The notes: a model not told the origin generated them from the sequence alone. Counted from the first letter of the stretch, positions 25,435 through 34,346 are shown. The stretch: DNA of 64,000 bases from Paraburkholderia nodosa DSM 21604 (GCF_000519185.1 NZ_JAFA01000025.1:58522-122521); one strand, 5' to 3'. Translations and numbers: made by a program.

Positions 25435-26760
25435 TTACACGGAGCTTGCCGGGCGCCCGCGCGTTTCCGGCATGCGCAGATACACGATCAGCGAAATCGC
25501 CGCGCAGGCCGTCACGTACCAGTAGAAGTACTGCTCGTGGCCGCTCGCCTTGAAGCGCAGCGCGACGAACTCCGTGGTGCCGCCGAGAATCGCCGTCGTG
25601 AGCGCATACGGCAGGCCCACCGCGAGCGCGCGGATGCGCGTGGGGAACAGTTCCGTTTTCGCGAGCATGTGCACCGAGGTGAAGCCGCTCAGCATCACGA
25701 GACCGGCGAACGACAGCAGGAACGCCACCAGCGGATCGCGCGTATGGCTCAGCGCCGTAAAGAGCGGCACGGAAAACAGCGTGGTCGAAAGGCCAAAGCA
25801 GATCAGCACCGGGCGACGGCCGAACACGTCGGAGGCGAGTCCGAAGAGCGGCTGGAGCGGCATATACAGCAGCAGCGCGCCGGTGGAGACGAGCGTCGAC
25901 ATCTCCTTCGAAAGGCCCACGGTGTTCACGAGGTACTTCTGCATATAAATCGTGAACGTATAGAAGCCCACCGTGCCGCCCACGGTAATGCCGATGGCGA
26001 GCAGAATCTGCCGCCAGTGCGAGAGCAACTGCTTCAGCACGGGCGGACCGGCTTCACGCCGGCCACGCTCGAAGGCTTCGGTTTCCGTCACGTTGCGCCG
26101 CATATAAAGCGCGAACAGCGCGAGCGCGCCGCCCAGCAGAAACGGCACGCGCCAGCCCCATCGCTCGATCTGTTCGGCCGTCATCAGCAGGTTCTGCATG
26201 ACGAGCATGAGTGCGAGCGCAACGAGTTGCCCGGCCACCACGCTCACCTGCAAAAAGCCGAGATAGAAGCCACGCCGGTTGGCGGGCGCGATCTCGCTGA
26301 GGTAAGTCGCACTGGTGCCGTACTCGCCGCCCATGCTCAGGCCCTGCAGGAGGCGCGCCGCAATCAGCACGACAGGCGCGAGCACGCCGATGCTCGCGTA
26401 ACCGGGCGTGAGCGCGATCATCAGCGAGCCGATGCACATGGCCGTGACCGACCACGTGAGCGCGGACTTGCGCCCGTGACGGTCGGCGTAGAAGCCCACC
26501 AGCCAGCTGCCGAGCGGCCTTGCCACGTAGCCCACGGCCGCGATGGCCGCCGTGTTCATGAGCTGCACGGTCGGCTTGTCGCTCGGGAAAAACGACTTCG
26601 CGAAGTAAATCGAAAAAATGCTGTACGCCAGAAAGTCGTACCACTCGATCAGGTTGCCAGCCAGGCCCCCGACGATCGAACGGATGCGTGGCCGCGCGAT
26701 TGGCGCAGTTTCCACCGTCTGGCTATCGATTCGGACTCCGAAATCCGCGTCGTTCGACAT
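25435..26760 (-). CDS. MFS permease, MHS (KgtP-like) family
   Basis: 441 residues, about 12 helices. Hallmarks are 'GGLAGNLIEWYDFLAYSIFS', 'GFYADRHGRKSAL', 'SMGGEYGTSATYLSE' and 'GLASDVFGRRPVL'. KgtP-type members import 2-oxoglutarate or similar dicarboxylates. AGGAGGAG precedes ATG 26760. It follows the ICL-family lyase by 44 nt in the same sigma-54-driven unit, so it likely imports the lyase substrate. Confidence 0.88.
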   Translation of the reverse strand: MSNDADFGVRIDSQTVETAPIARPRIRSIVGGLAGNLIEWYDFLAYSIFSIYFAKSFFPSDKPTVQLMNTAAIAAVGYVARPLGSWLVGFYADRHGRKSALTWSVTAMCIGSLMIALTPGYASIGVLAPVVLIAARLLQGLSMGGEYGTSATYLSEIAPANRRGFYLGFLQVSVVAGQLVALALMLVMQNLLMTAEQIERWGWRVPFLLGGALALFALYMRRNVTETEAFERGRREAGPPVLKQLLSHWRQILLAIGITVGGTVGFYTFTIYMQKYLVNTVGLSKEMSTLVSTGALLLYMPLQPLFGLASDVFGRRPVLICFGLSTTLFSVPLFTALSHTRDPLVAFLLSFAGLVMLSGFTSVHMLAKTELFPTRIRALAVGLPYALTTAILGGTTEFVALRFKASGHEQYFYWYVTACAAISLIVYLRMPETRGRPASSV

Positions 26761-26804
26761 GCGTGTCTCCTCCTCTTGTTTTTCGAAATTCCGGGGTGTG
26801 GCGT

Positions 26805-27689
26805 TCAGTCCTTCGGTGCGTACTCGCTATCGAGCCGGTCGAAGAGCGGCTTGTTGACGAGGCGCTGACGCTCGGCGAATGGCGCGACGATCGTCGCGTC
26901 TTCGTCGAGGCGGCCGTTTGCGCGCAACTGCCCGAGCGCACGCTGCATGCCGACCACCGCGCCCTGCAGCGCCGCGTTCGCGTACAGCACCAGCGCGTAG
27001 CCAAGGCCCGCCAGCGCCTCACGCGACTGCACAGGGGTCTTGCCACCAATCACGATGTTGATGAGCTGCGGCGCGTCGATGAGTTTGGGCAGGCGTTCGA
27101 TGTCTTCGAGCTTTTCCGTGGCTTCGATAAAGAGAATGTCCGCGCCCGCCTCGATGAACGCGTGGCCGCGCGCAATCGCCTCTTCGATGCCGTGCACGGC
27201 GGCCGCGTCGGTGCGCGCCATGATGAGCAGGTTGCCGTCTTCGCGCGCGTCCACGGCCGCGCGGATCTTGCCCACCATCTCGCTCGCGCCGATCACTTCC
27301 TTGTTGGCGAAGTGGCCGCACTTCTTCGGCATCACCTGGTCTTCGAACTGGATCGCATCGGCGCCGCTGCGCTCGAGCGTGCGCACGGTCTGGCGCACGT
27401 TGAGCGCGTTGCCGAAGCCCGTGTCGGCGTCGACGATGAGCGGCAGGTTGACGGCGTCGCGCACGCGCGCCGTGTGCTCGGCAATGTCGCTCAAACCAAT
27501 GAAGCCGAGATCGGGCAGGCCAAACGACATGTTGGTGACGCCCGCGCCCGTGAGGTAGAGCGCCTCGAAGCCGGCGTCCTCGATCACGCGGGCGCTCATG
27601 GCGTTGAAGGCGCCCGGCACGAGCAGGCCGCGGCGTTCGTTGACTTTGGCGCGGAACGCGGCGCGGCGTGCGGTAGTGGAAGTGGTCAT
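26805..27689 (-). CDS. Isocitrate lyase / PEP mutase superfamily lyase (oxaloacetate decarboxylase or 2-methylisocitrate lyase-like)
   Basis: 294 residues, the size of short ICL/PEPM members. 'VDADTGFG' (Asp87, Asp89) is the Mg2+ site, 'FEDQVMPKKCGHF' carries the family signature KKCGH with Cys124, and 'MARTDA' follows. The enzymes cleave C-C bonds next to a carboxylate (2-methylisocitrate, dimethylmalate) or decarboxylate oxaloacetate. ATG 27689 has GGAG upstream; a longer start would overlap the sigma-54 promoter. First gene of a two-gene unit with an MHS permease; the divergent PrpR-like activator suggests a tricarboxylate or branched dicarboxylate substrate. Confidence 0.88.
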   Translation of the reverse strand: MTTSTTARRAAFRAKVNERRGLLVPGAFNAMSARVIEDAGFEALYLTGAGVTNMSFGLPDLGFIGLSDIAEHTARVRDAVNLPLIVDADTGFGNALNVRQTVRTLERSGADAIQFEDQVMPKKCGHFANKEVIGASEMVGKIRAAVDAREDGNLLIMARTDAAAVHGIEEAIARGHAFIEAGADILFIEATEKLEDIERLPKLIDAPQLINIVIGGKTPVQSREALAGLGYALVLYANAALQGAVVGMQRALGQLRANGRLDEDATIVAPFAERQRLVNKPLFDRLDSEYAPKD

Positions 27690-27731
27690 CGCGATGACTC
27701 CGTTCAGTGGGTTTTGAGATGACCCAGACAT

Positions 27732-27749
27732 TTGCACGATGTATGCCAA
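27732..27749 (-). promoter_or_regulatory. Sigma-54 (-24/-12) promoter for the lyase-permease operon
   Basis: Read on the minus strand the site is TTGGCATACATCGTGCAA: GG and GC separated by exactly 10 nt, matching the RpoN consensus TTGGCA-N6-TTGC apart from one base. It points at the lyase gene, with transcription expected near 27720, and the adjacent divergent gene is a sigma-54 activator. Confidence 0.85.
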
Positions 27750-27830
27750 CCTGCGGAAGCTGGGCCCAAGCCATATAAAACAATACTTTAGGCGCCCCCC
27801 GCGTACGACCGGCGTTTCATGCCACAATCT

Positions 27831-27856
27831 CTGGAACGTTTCATGAAACGTTCCAG
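27831..27856. promoter_or_regulatory. 26-bp perfect palindrome, upstream activator site of the PrpR-like regulator
   Basis: Two 13-nt halves CTGGAACGTTTCA / TGAAACGTTCCAG meet without spacer. The site lies about 80 nt upstream of the -24 element on one side and 30 nt before the activator gene on the other, the expected position for an enhancer that also autoregulates. Confidence 0.85.
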
Positions 27857-27886
27857 CACACCCAACTTCGCGCCGAGGATTCCGCC

Positions 27887-29848
27887 GTGCCTCCCCCCAG
27901 TCCGCCCCAGGCCGCCAGTCGCCCGAGCATCGCGCTCGTGAGCATCAGCCGGTTGCGCAATCTCTGCGAAACCGTAGCGCCGCGCTATGCCAGCGAGGCC
28001 CGCTTCTTCAACGTGCGCGAAGGCTATGGCGACGCCGTCACGGCGCTGCAGCCCTATATCGAAGCCGGGACGGTGGACGTGGTGCTCGCCGCCGGGTCCA
28101 ACGGCGCGTACCTGCGCGACAACCTGAGCGTGCCCGTGGTCATGGTCAAGGTGAACGGCTTCGACGTGCTGGCCGGCATCACGCACGCGAACGCGACCTG
28201 GCCCGGCGCGCCGATCGGGCTGATCCTGCACGAAAGCGTCTCGCACGAACTCGCCGACCTCGGCGCGTGGCTCAACCTGCGCCTCACGCAGCGCGCCTAT
28301 CGCACGGTGGACGAAGTGCGCGACGCCGTCACGGCGCTCGCCGCCGAGGGCTGCCGCGTCATCATCGGCCCCGGCATGGCCTGCGATCTTGCCCAGGCGG
28401 CGGGGCTCGAAAGCGTGTTCCTCTACTCGCTGGGCGCGGTGCACGAGGCGTTCGAGCGCTCCGTGGAACTGGCGCGCGTGAGCCGCCAGAAGGAGTCCAA
28501 GCGCGTGCGCCTGAACACGATCGTTGCGCACCTGCGAGACGGCGTGGCCGCTTTCGACGAAGCCGGTCAGCTCGAAGCGGTCAATCCGGCCATGCTCGAT
28601 CTGCTCGGTCTCGACCGCGCGCGCGATGTGAGCGCGCAACTGGTCCGCTCGGTGGGCCCGCTGCTGCACGAAGTGGCCGGCAGCGATGCGGCAGTCGATG
28701 AACGCATCGAGCAGATCGGCGGGCGCTCGCTGATCGTGAGCTGCGTGCCGATCGTCGAGCAAGGCGCGCGCTCGGGCGCGGTGGTCACGGCGCAGGATGC
28801 GCTCGTCGCGCAGCGCATCGACCGGTCGCTGCGCACGACCCAGCGGCCGCGGCACCTCGTGGCGCGCTACGAACTGGACGACCTGGTGGGCGTTGCGCCC
28901 TCCATGGCGCGCGTGCGCCGCCTCGCGGCCATGAGCGCCGCGCACGACGCCACCGTGCTCCTCACGGGCGAAAGCGGCACGGGCAAGGAACTCGTCGCGC
29001 AGGGCATCCACAACGCGAGCCGACGGCGCGGCAATCCATTCGTCGCCTTCAACTGCGCGGCGCTGCCCGAGGGGCTGATCGAAAGCGAACTGTTCGGTCA
29101 CGAAGAAGGCGCGTTCACGGGCGCGCGGCGCGGCGGCAAGCCCGGCCTCGTCGAAATCGCGCATACGGGCACGATCTTTCTCGACGAAATCGGCGAGATG
29201 CCGCCCGCGCTGCAAAGCCGCCTGCTGCGCGTGCTCCAGGAGCGCGAGGTGATGAAGCTGGGCGCCAGCCGCGCAACCCCCGTGGACGTGCGCGTGATTG
29301 CCGCCACGCACCGCGACTTGCGCGCGCTGGTGCAGGAAGGCGCATTCCGCGCCGACCTGTATTTCCGGCTCAATCTGCTGCCTATTCCGTTGCCGCCCTT
29401 GCGCGAACGCCGCGAGGACATCGCTACGCTCGCGCGCCATCTGCTCGAACGCATGGCCGATCGCTACGCCCTGCGCCCCGCCGCGATCGAGCGCGTGCTC
29501 ACGCTGTTCGCGCCGTACTTCGCGAGCTACGCATGGCCGGGGAATGTTCGCGAACTCGAGAATCTGCTCGCGCGAGCGGCCATCTTCCTCGCCGATGAAA
29601 CCGGCTGCACACACGCAGATAGTTCGTTATACGATGTATTTCCGGAATTCGCACAGAGCGACGCAGCGAGCGATACACCGCGGCGCTCGCCGACTGCCCC
29701 GAACGGCGCGCGCCGCAACGACGCCACGCCGGTCACGCGGGAAGACGTCGAGCGCGCGCTCGCCGCGCACGACGGCAATCGGGCCGCCGCCAGCCGCGCG
29801 CTCGGCATAGGCCGCACGACGCTTTGGCGTCTGATGAAGGGCGCCTGA
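27887..29848 (+). CDS. Sigma-54-dependent activator, PrpR-like
   Basis: 653 residues. The N-terminal PrpR-type sensor domain (about 10-200, e.g. 'GTVDVVLAAGSNGAYLRDNL') is followed by a PAS-like segment and an AAA+ domain with Walker A 'GESGTGKE' (361-368), 'GAFTGA' (408-413, the sigma-54 contact loop) and 'GTIFLDEIGEM', ending in a Fis-type HTH ('NRAAASRALGIGRTTLWRLM'). In PrpR the sensor binds 2-methylcitrate. Start taken at the GTG at 27887; context is a perfect palindrome upstream and a divergent sigma-54 promoter before an ICL-family lyase, so the module is autonomous. Confidence 0.92.
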   Translation: MPPPSPPQAASRPSIALVSISRLRNLCETVAPRYASEARFFNVREGYGDAVTALQPYIEAGTVDVVLAAGSNGAYLRDNLSVPVVMVKVNGFDVLAGITHANATWPGAPIGLILHESVSHELADLGAWLNLRLTQRAYRTVDEVRDAVTALAAEGCRVIIGPGMACDLAQAAGLESVFLYSLGAVHEAFERSVELARVSRQKESKRVRLNTIVAHLRDGVAAFDEAGQLEAVNPAMLDLLGLDRARDVSAQLVRSVGPLLHEVAGSDAAVDERIEQIGGRSLIVSCVPIVEQGARSGAVVTAQDALVAQRIDRSLRTTQRPRHLVARYELDDLVGVAPSMARVRRLAAMSAAHDATVLLTGESGTGKELVAQGIHNASRRRGNPFVAFNCAALPEGLIESELFGHEEGAFTGARRGGKPGLVEIAHTGTIFLDEIGEMPPALQSRLLRVLQEREVMKLGASRATPVDVRVIAATHRDLRALVQEGAFRADLYFRLNLLPIPLPPLRERREDIATLARHLLERMADRYALRPAAIERVLTLFAPYFASYAWPGNVRELENLLARAAIFLADETGCTHADSSLYDVFPEFAQSDAASDTPRRSPTAPNGARRNDATPVTREDVERALAAHDGNRAAASRALGIGRTTLWRLMKGA

Positions 29849-29988
29849 GCGCGTACAGCGCCTTGCCCGCCGGCGGATTCTGCCCGATCGTTTCGAGCGC
29901 CGTGCCGCGCAGGCGCACGGAGTATCATGACAACCTCGACGATGCGTCGATTGAGGGCGCATCGAACCTGCCGCGGAACCCTGCCATC

Positions 29989-30600
29989 GTGAACTATTTC
30001 AACGTCCTGCTCGCGCTCTCGGGCGTCCTGCTGCTGAGCGTCGCCAGCCCCGGGCCGAACTTCGTCATCGTCACCTCCACGGCGGTGGCCTCGCGGCGCG
30101 CGGGCCTCGCAACCGGCCTCGGCCTCGCCGCCGCGTCCGGCACGTGGGCATGGATCGCTATCGCGGGCCTGAGCCTGATCGTCACCCACGTGGCCTGGAT
30201 CGGCACCGGGCTGCGCATCGCGGGCGCGGGTTATCTGATCTGGCTCGGCGCGAAAATGCTCCTCACCGCGCGACAGCCGTTGCAGGTTGCGGCGCAGGTC
30301 GGCGCATCGGGTTGGGCCGCTGCGAAGAAGGGCTATGTCGTCAGCATGACGAATCCCAAGGCCATTGCGTTCTACGGCAGCATCTTCGCGTTGATGGTGC
30401 CCGCTGCCGCGCCACGCTGGCTCGAAGTGGCAGTCGTCGTGATCGCGATCCTCATCTCGTGCGCCTGGTATTGCTCGATGGCCCTGCTGGCCTCGCATCC
30501 CACGGTGCGCCAGTTCCTCGTCCGGCGCAAAGCCGCGCTCGACTCGGTGGTGGGCGTCGTGCTGATCGGGCTCGGCGGGCGCATGCTCGCAGGGCGCTGA
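29989..30600 (+). CDS. LysE family translocator (amino-acid or homoserine-lactone exporter)
   Basis: 203 residues from GTG 29989; a longer frame would add hydrophilic residues not seen in the family. Six membrane helices are expected. Signature pieces are 'SPGPNFVIVTSTAV', 'GLATGLGLAAASG', 'GYLIWLGAKM' and 'FVVSMTNPKA'-like 'YVVSMTNPKAIAFY'. LysE/RhtB proteins export basic amino acids, threonine or other solutes. It stands between the PrpR-like gene and a secreted hydrolase with 16 nt to the latter. Confidence 0.85.
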   Translation: MNYFNVLLALSGVLLLSVASPGPNFVIVTSTAVASRRAGLATGLGLAAASGTWAWIAIAGLSLIVTHVAWIGTGLRIAGAGYLIWLGAKMLLTARQPLQVAAQVGASGWAAAKKGYVVSMTNPKAIAFYGSIFALMVPAAAPRWLEVAVVVIAILISCAWYCSMALLASHPTVRQFLVRRKAALDSVVGVVLIGLGGRMLAGR

Positions 30601-30616
30601 GCCTCGTCACGCGGCC

Positions 30617-31462
30617 ATGAGCGGGCGCATGGCTTCGCGCTGGCTGCGCGCCGCGCCGCTGGCGTCGGCATTGACACTGGCGTTCGTGCTCGCAGCGTCG
30701 TCCTTGCTGGCCCACGCGCAAAGCGCGCCCAGGGTCGTCGACCTTCCTGCCCGGCCCGGCGTCACCCAGCGCTTCCTTTTCATTGCGCCCGCCGCGCCAA
30801 AAGCGGTCGCGATTCTTTACGCGGGCGGGCACGGCGGCCTGCAACTGGACCCGCAGGGAAACTTCGGCTGGGGCGCCAACAACTTTCTCGTGCGCAGCCG
30901 CATGCTGTTCGTGAACGACGGCGTTGCCGTGGCGGTCATCGACGCACCGAGCGACCGGCAATCACCGCCCTATCTGGACGGCTTTCGCCTCACGCCCGAA
31001 CACGCCGCGGACGCCCGCGCCGTGATCGCGTGGTCGCGCGAACAACTGCACGTGCCGGTCTGGCTCGTCGGCACGAGCCGCGGCACGCAGTCGGTGGCGG
31101 CCATCGCCATTGCGCTCGCGAAAGACGACGCAAACCCCGGCGCAGGCCCGGACGGCATCGTGCTGACCTCGACCATCCTGCGCGAAAACCGGGGCGGCGA
31201 CCCGGTCACGGGCATGAACCTCTCCGCGCTCAAGATTCCGGTGCTCGTGGTGCATAACAAGGACGACGCCTGCAAGGTGTGCCCGGTAGCCGAAACGGAC
31301 ACCCTCATGCAAAAGCTCACGCAATCGCCGAGAACGAAGCTGATGCTCGTCTCCGGCGGCGCTTCGCGGGGCGACCCGTGCGGGGCGTCCGCGTATCACG
31401 GCTTCAACGGCATCGAAAGTGAAGTCGTGCACGGCATCACGGCGTGGATGCTCGCGCCCTAG
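30617..31462 (+). CDS. Secreted alpha/beta hydrolase
   Basis: 281 residues with a Sec signal peptide (about residues 1-34, cleavage near LAHA) and an alpha/beta hydrolase core. The nucleophile elbow is 'LVGTSRGTQS' (Ser154), the acid is probably in 'VVHNKDDACKVCP', and the His in 'AYHGFNGIES'. The Cys residues near 'DDACKVCP' and 'GDPCG' may form disulfides in the periplasm. The substrate is unknown. It overlaps the convergent LysR gene by 4 nt. Confidence 0.82.
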   Translation: MSGRMASRWLRAAPLASALTLAFVLAASSLLAHAQSAPRVVDLPARPGVTQRFLFIAPAAPKAVAILYAGGHGGLQLDPQGNFGWGANNFLVRSRMLFVNDGVAVAVIDAPSDRQSPPYLDGFRLTPEHAADARAVIAWSREQLHVPVWLVGTSRGTQSVAAIAIALAKDDANPGAGPDGIVLTSTILRENRGGDPVTGMNLSALKIPVLVVHNKDDACKVCPVAETDTLMQKLTQSPRTKLMLVSGGASRGDPCGASAYHGFNGIESEVVHGITAWMLAP

Positions 31463-32397
31463 CGGGATTTTCGCGTCGGGCGCCCCACCTCTTCCCGCAC
31501 CTCGCCTCTGAGCCAGTCACGAAACGCCGTCAGCCTTGGCAGACTCGCGCACTCGGGCCGATAGACCACGTAGTACGCCAGCGCCGACGTAAAGGCGACC
31601 TCCGGAAAGAGGCGCACGAGCCGGCCGGCCACGAGATCGTCGCGCGCCATGACGCTGCGCGCGAGCGCGACACCGTGCCCTTCTATCGCTGCCTGCAGCA
31701 CCGCGGCCGAATTGTTGATCTTCATGCCGCGGCTCGCCGATGCGGGCGTCACCCCCACGCTCTCGAACCACGCATGCCACGAAGCAAAGCCCGCATGGCT
31801 GTCCACGGAGAGATCGTGAATGAGCGGCGCGCGGGCGAGATCGCGTGGCGCGCGCCATTTGCCGGCCCGACGCACGGCCGGTGAGCAGACGGGATAGATC
31901 TCCTCGTCCATGAGCTTTTCGGCAGTGAGCCCCGGCCACGCGCCGGCCCCATAGCGCACGCCGATATCGATGCCCTGCGCGACGAAGTCGAGCAGTTTCA
32001 GGCTCGTGTCCAGACGCACGTCGGTGTCCGGCCACGCGGCCTGAAAGCGGTCGATGCGCGGCAGGAGCCATTTGGCGGCGAACGCCGGGCTCACCGTGAC
32101 CGTCAGCACGCCGTTCGCCGAGCCTTCCTTCAGGCGCTCCAGCCCCAGGCTCAAGCGATCGAAACCGGCGCGGATGTCGGGCAGCGCACGCGCGGCCACT
32201 TCCGTCACCATCAACCGCGCCCTGCCGCCGCTGCCGCGGACGAACACGGGCGTGCCGAGCCAGTCTTCGAGACTACGCACGAGTTGGCCGACGGCGGCAG
32301 GCGTCACATTCAGCTCGGCCGCGGCGGCGGAAAAACTCTGATGCCGCGCGCTCGCTTCGAATGCGCGCATGGCGTTGAGGTAGACGGGCGTCTTCAT
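31459..32397 (-). CDS. LysR family regulator, GcvA-like
   Basis: 312 residues. The N-terminal HTH 'PVYLNAMRAFEASARHQSFS' and 'ELNVTPAAVGQLVRSLEDWL' belongs to the GcvA/AmpR group, followed by a substrate-binding domain. It is divergent from an SDR and ABM-like pair. A 31-bp nearly perfect palindrome lies in the divergent promoter, just 8 nt upstream of its start. Confidence 0.88.
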   Translation of the reverse strand: MKTPVYLNAMRAFEASARHQSFSAAAAELNVTPAAVGQLVRSLEDWLGTPVFVRGSGGRARLMVTEVAARALPDIRAGFDRLSLGLERLKEGSANGVLTVTVSPAFAAKWLLPRIDRFQAAWPDTDVRLDTSLKLLDFVAQGIDIGVRYGAGAWPGLTAEKLMDEEIYPVCSPAVRRAGKWRAPRDLARAPLIHDLSVDSHAGFASWHAWFESVGVTPASASRGMKINNSAAVLQAAIEGHGVALARSVMARDDLVAGRLVRLFPEVAFTSALAYYVVYRPECASLPRLTAFRDWLRGEVREEVGRPTRKSR

Positions 32398-32404
32398 GAT
32401 CTAA

Positions 32405-32435
32405 AGATTTTCTGTCAACGGGAGACAGAATATCT
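32405..32435. promoter_or_regulatory. LysR-type operator between lysR and the SDR gene
   Basis: AGAT-t-TTCTGTC then 7 nt then GACAGAA-t-ATCT: 11 of 12 arm positions pair symmetrically. It lies in the 147-nt divergent promoter between lysR and SDR. Confidence 0.7.
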
Positions 32436-32544
32436 GATTTGTGGGCACGAGCGGACGCGAACAGAATGAGTGCCATTGACGAGGCGTCGAGCGCGTGGCT
32501 TGCCGCCAGCGTCGGCCCCATTCCATGGCTTCGAGGAGTCCATC

Positions 32545-33336
32545 ATGAACCCTAGTTTTTCTTTTGATTTTGCGTCCAGAGTGGCGATCGTCACCGGCGG
32601 CGGTTCCGGCATCGGCAAGGAAGTCGCCGCGCGTCTCGTGAAGGGCGGCGCGCGCGTCGTCATCGGCGGGCGCGACGAGGCGAAGCTGCGCGAAGCGGCT
32701 GCGCAAATCGACGCTTCAGGCGCCAACGTGCGCTTTCATGCCGGCGATATCGCGCTGCCCGCCACCGCGGCTGCGCTCGTCGACCTCGCGACCGGGGCGT
32801 TCGGCGGTGTCGACATTCTCATCAACAACGCCGGCATTTTCCGGCCCAAAGCGTTTCTCGACGTGACCGAGGCCGAATACGACGGCTTTCTCGACACGAT
32901 CCTCAAAGGCAAGTTCTTCATGGCGCAGGCCGCGGCCAAGGCGATGCTCGAGCGCGGCGGCGGCGCGATCGTGCAGACGGGTTCGCTCTGGGCGCTGCAG
33001 GCCATCGGCGCCACGCCTTCCGCGGCGTACTCGGCGGCCAATGCGGGCGTGCATGCGCTCACGCGCAATCTCGCCATCGAACTGGCGTCCTCGAACATCC
33101 GCGTCAATACCGTCGCGCCGGGCGTCGTGGAAACGCCGGTGTATCGCACTTTCATGACCGAGGACGAAGTCAGCAGGACGCTGCCGGGATTCAACGCGTT
33201 TCATCCGCTCGGGCGTAACGGCCAGCCCGCGGATGTTGCCGAGGCAATGCTCTTTCTCGCCTCGCCTCACGCCGCCTGGATCACGGGCACCGTGCTGCCC
33301 GTGGACGGCGGCGTGATGGCCGGCCGCCACGCCTGA
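32545..33336 (+). CDS. Short-chain dehydrogenase/reductase family protein lacking the catalytic lysine
   Basis: 263 residues behind GAGGAG. The cofactor loop 'TGGGSGIGKE' (17-26), 'NNAG' (94-97) and 'PGVVETPVY' place it in classical SDRs with NAD(P) binding. However, the active-site tetrad Asn-Ser-Tyr-Lys is damaged: Ser147 and Tyr162 are present, but the Lys of YxxxK is Asn166 ('AAYSAANAGV') and the usual Asn before LKG is Ile119. The gene may have altered chemistry or a non-redox role. It is followed after about 48 nt by a small ABM-like protein and is controlled by the divergent LysR. Confidence 0.85.
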   Translation: MNPSFSFDFASRVAIVTGGGSGIGKEVAARLVKGGARVVIGGRDEAKLREAAAQIDASGANVRFHAGDIALPATAAALVDLATGAFGGVDILINNAGIFRPKAFLDVTEAEYDGFLDTILKGKFFMAQAAAKAMLERGGGAIVQTGSLWALQAIGATPSAAYSAANAGVHALTRNLAIELASSNIRVNTVAPGVVETPVYRTFMTEDEVSRTLPGFNAFHPLGRNGQPADVAEAMLFLASPHAAWITGTVLPVDGGVMAGRHA

Positions 33337-33384
33337 AGCGCAAGCGGCTGATCGATTTTTCGGCACGACACACAGGAGCGCAGC

Positions 33385-33666
33385 ATGGTCTATCTGCAAA
33401 TCACCCTGAAGATTGCCGCCAGCCAGCGCGCGGCCGCCGCTGGCGTCTACCGGCAGTACAAGGCGCCGTTTCTCGAAACGATAGCGGGCGCGAAGTCGAA
33501 GGAGCTGCTCGTGCGTGACGCGGACGTGCAGGTGCTGCACGGCTTCGATAGCGTCGAGCACGCGCAGGCCTACCTCGAAAGCGCGTTGTTCACGGCCGAT
33601 GTCGTTGGCGCACTCGCGCCGCTGCTGGACGAGGCGCCCGAAGTGCGCGTCTACGAAGCCGCGTGA
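33385..33666 (+). CDS. Small antibiotic-biosynthesis-monooxygenase-like (dimeric alpha/beta barrel) protein
   Basis: 93 residues with ACAGGAG upstream. 'YLQITLKIAASQRAAAAGVY' at the N-terminus and 'LLVRDADVQVLHGFDSVEHA' then 'AYLESALF' give the ABM / dimeric ferredoxin-like barrel pattern. Such proteins can be cofactor-free monooxygenases or isomerase-like partners. Likely co-transcribed with the Lys-less SDR. Confidence 0.75.
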   Translation: MVYLQITLKIAASQRAAAAGVYRQYKAPFLETIAGAKSKELLVRDADVQVLHGFDSVEHAQAYLESALFTADVVGALAPLLDEAPEVRVYEAA

Positions 33667-33694
33667 AGCGAGTACGCTGGGGTATTTCGCATGA

Positions 33695-33967
33695 CTAACC
33701 GCCCTTCCTTTTCACAGGCGCGCTGTTGTGCCCGAACGACCCCGGCGGCTCCGCCCGGCCGTGGTGGCCGAGCGGCACCTCTGCCGTCTGCTCCGGATGC
33801 GGGCCGCCCTCGCGCGGCATGAACTCGGGCCGCGATTCCGGTTGATCGAAGCTGCCCGGCGCACCCCGCGCGGGTTTCTCCTGCGCCGGTTGCTTGCCGG
33901 CGGCGAGTTCGTCGCCGGTTTCGCCTGCCTCATCCGGCGTGGGGTTGTGTGTCGAAAGACCCATCAT
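33695..33967 (-). CDS. Small hydrophilic hypothetical protein
   Basis: 90 residues from tandem ATG codons behind AAGGAG. The protein is rich in Pro, Gly, Glu and His with no predicted helix or membrane segment and is probably disordered ('GETGDELAAGKQPAQEKPAR', 'HPEQTAEVPLGHHG'). No domain is recognised. It follows a small lipoprotein-like gene by 36 nt on the same strand. Confidence 0.65.
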   Translation of the reverse strand: MMGLSTHNPTPDEAGETGDELAAGKQPAQEKPARGAPGSFDQPESRPEFMPREGGPHPEQTAEVPLGHHGRAEPPGSFGHNSAPVKRKGG

Positions 33968-34003
33968 CCGCTCCTTAAAGGGTGTGGATGCGAGGCATCC
34001 GGT

Positions 34004-34222
34004 TCATGGTTTCGGACCGCTCGCCGACGCCACTTGCGCGCCGGCTGGCGCCGATATCTGGCTACCCAAAGCGTCCTGGGTTTGCGGGCGCGCACCTTCG
34101 TCGGCACGTTTGCAGGCCGTACAGCCGAGCGCCAGCGCGGCCGCGCCGAGCAGCCACAAACGCGGCCACGAGCGGGCGCGCGGCCTGGCCAGATTTGCAC
34201 CCGATTTCGCAGTGCTTTTCAT
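34004..34222 (-). CDS. Small putative lipoprotein
   Basis: 72 residues from ATG 34222 with GGGAGGG upstream. A basic N-terminus (KSTAKSGANLARPRARS) leads into 'LWLLGAAALALGCTACKRAD', where LALGC resembles a lipobox with Cys near residue 34. The remainder is hydrophilic. Function unknown. Confidence 0.55.
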   Translation of the reverse strand: MKSTAKSGANLARPRARSWPRLWLLGAAALALGCTACKRADEGARPQTQDALGSQISAPAGAQVASASGPKP

Positions 34223-34346
34223 CTGATCCCTCCCTTGCGCGCGGCAATTGCAATTCCGCGCGCCACGCTTGTAATTCTTCTACCCCGTTTCTCGTCTGTC
34301 CGATCTTTCACTTTTGCACTGGCGCGCTCCGTCCTGCGCCCATCAC

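Noticed and set aside
27788..29614. Long minus-strand frame opposite the PrpR-like gene
   Set aside because: Shadow of the AAA+ gene; no recognisable domain and no ribosome site.
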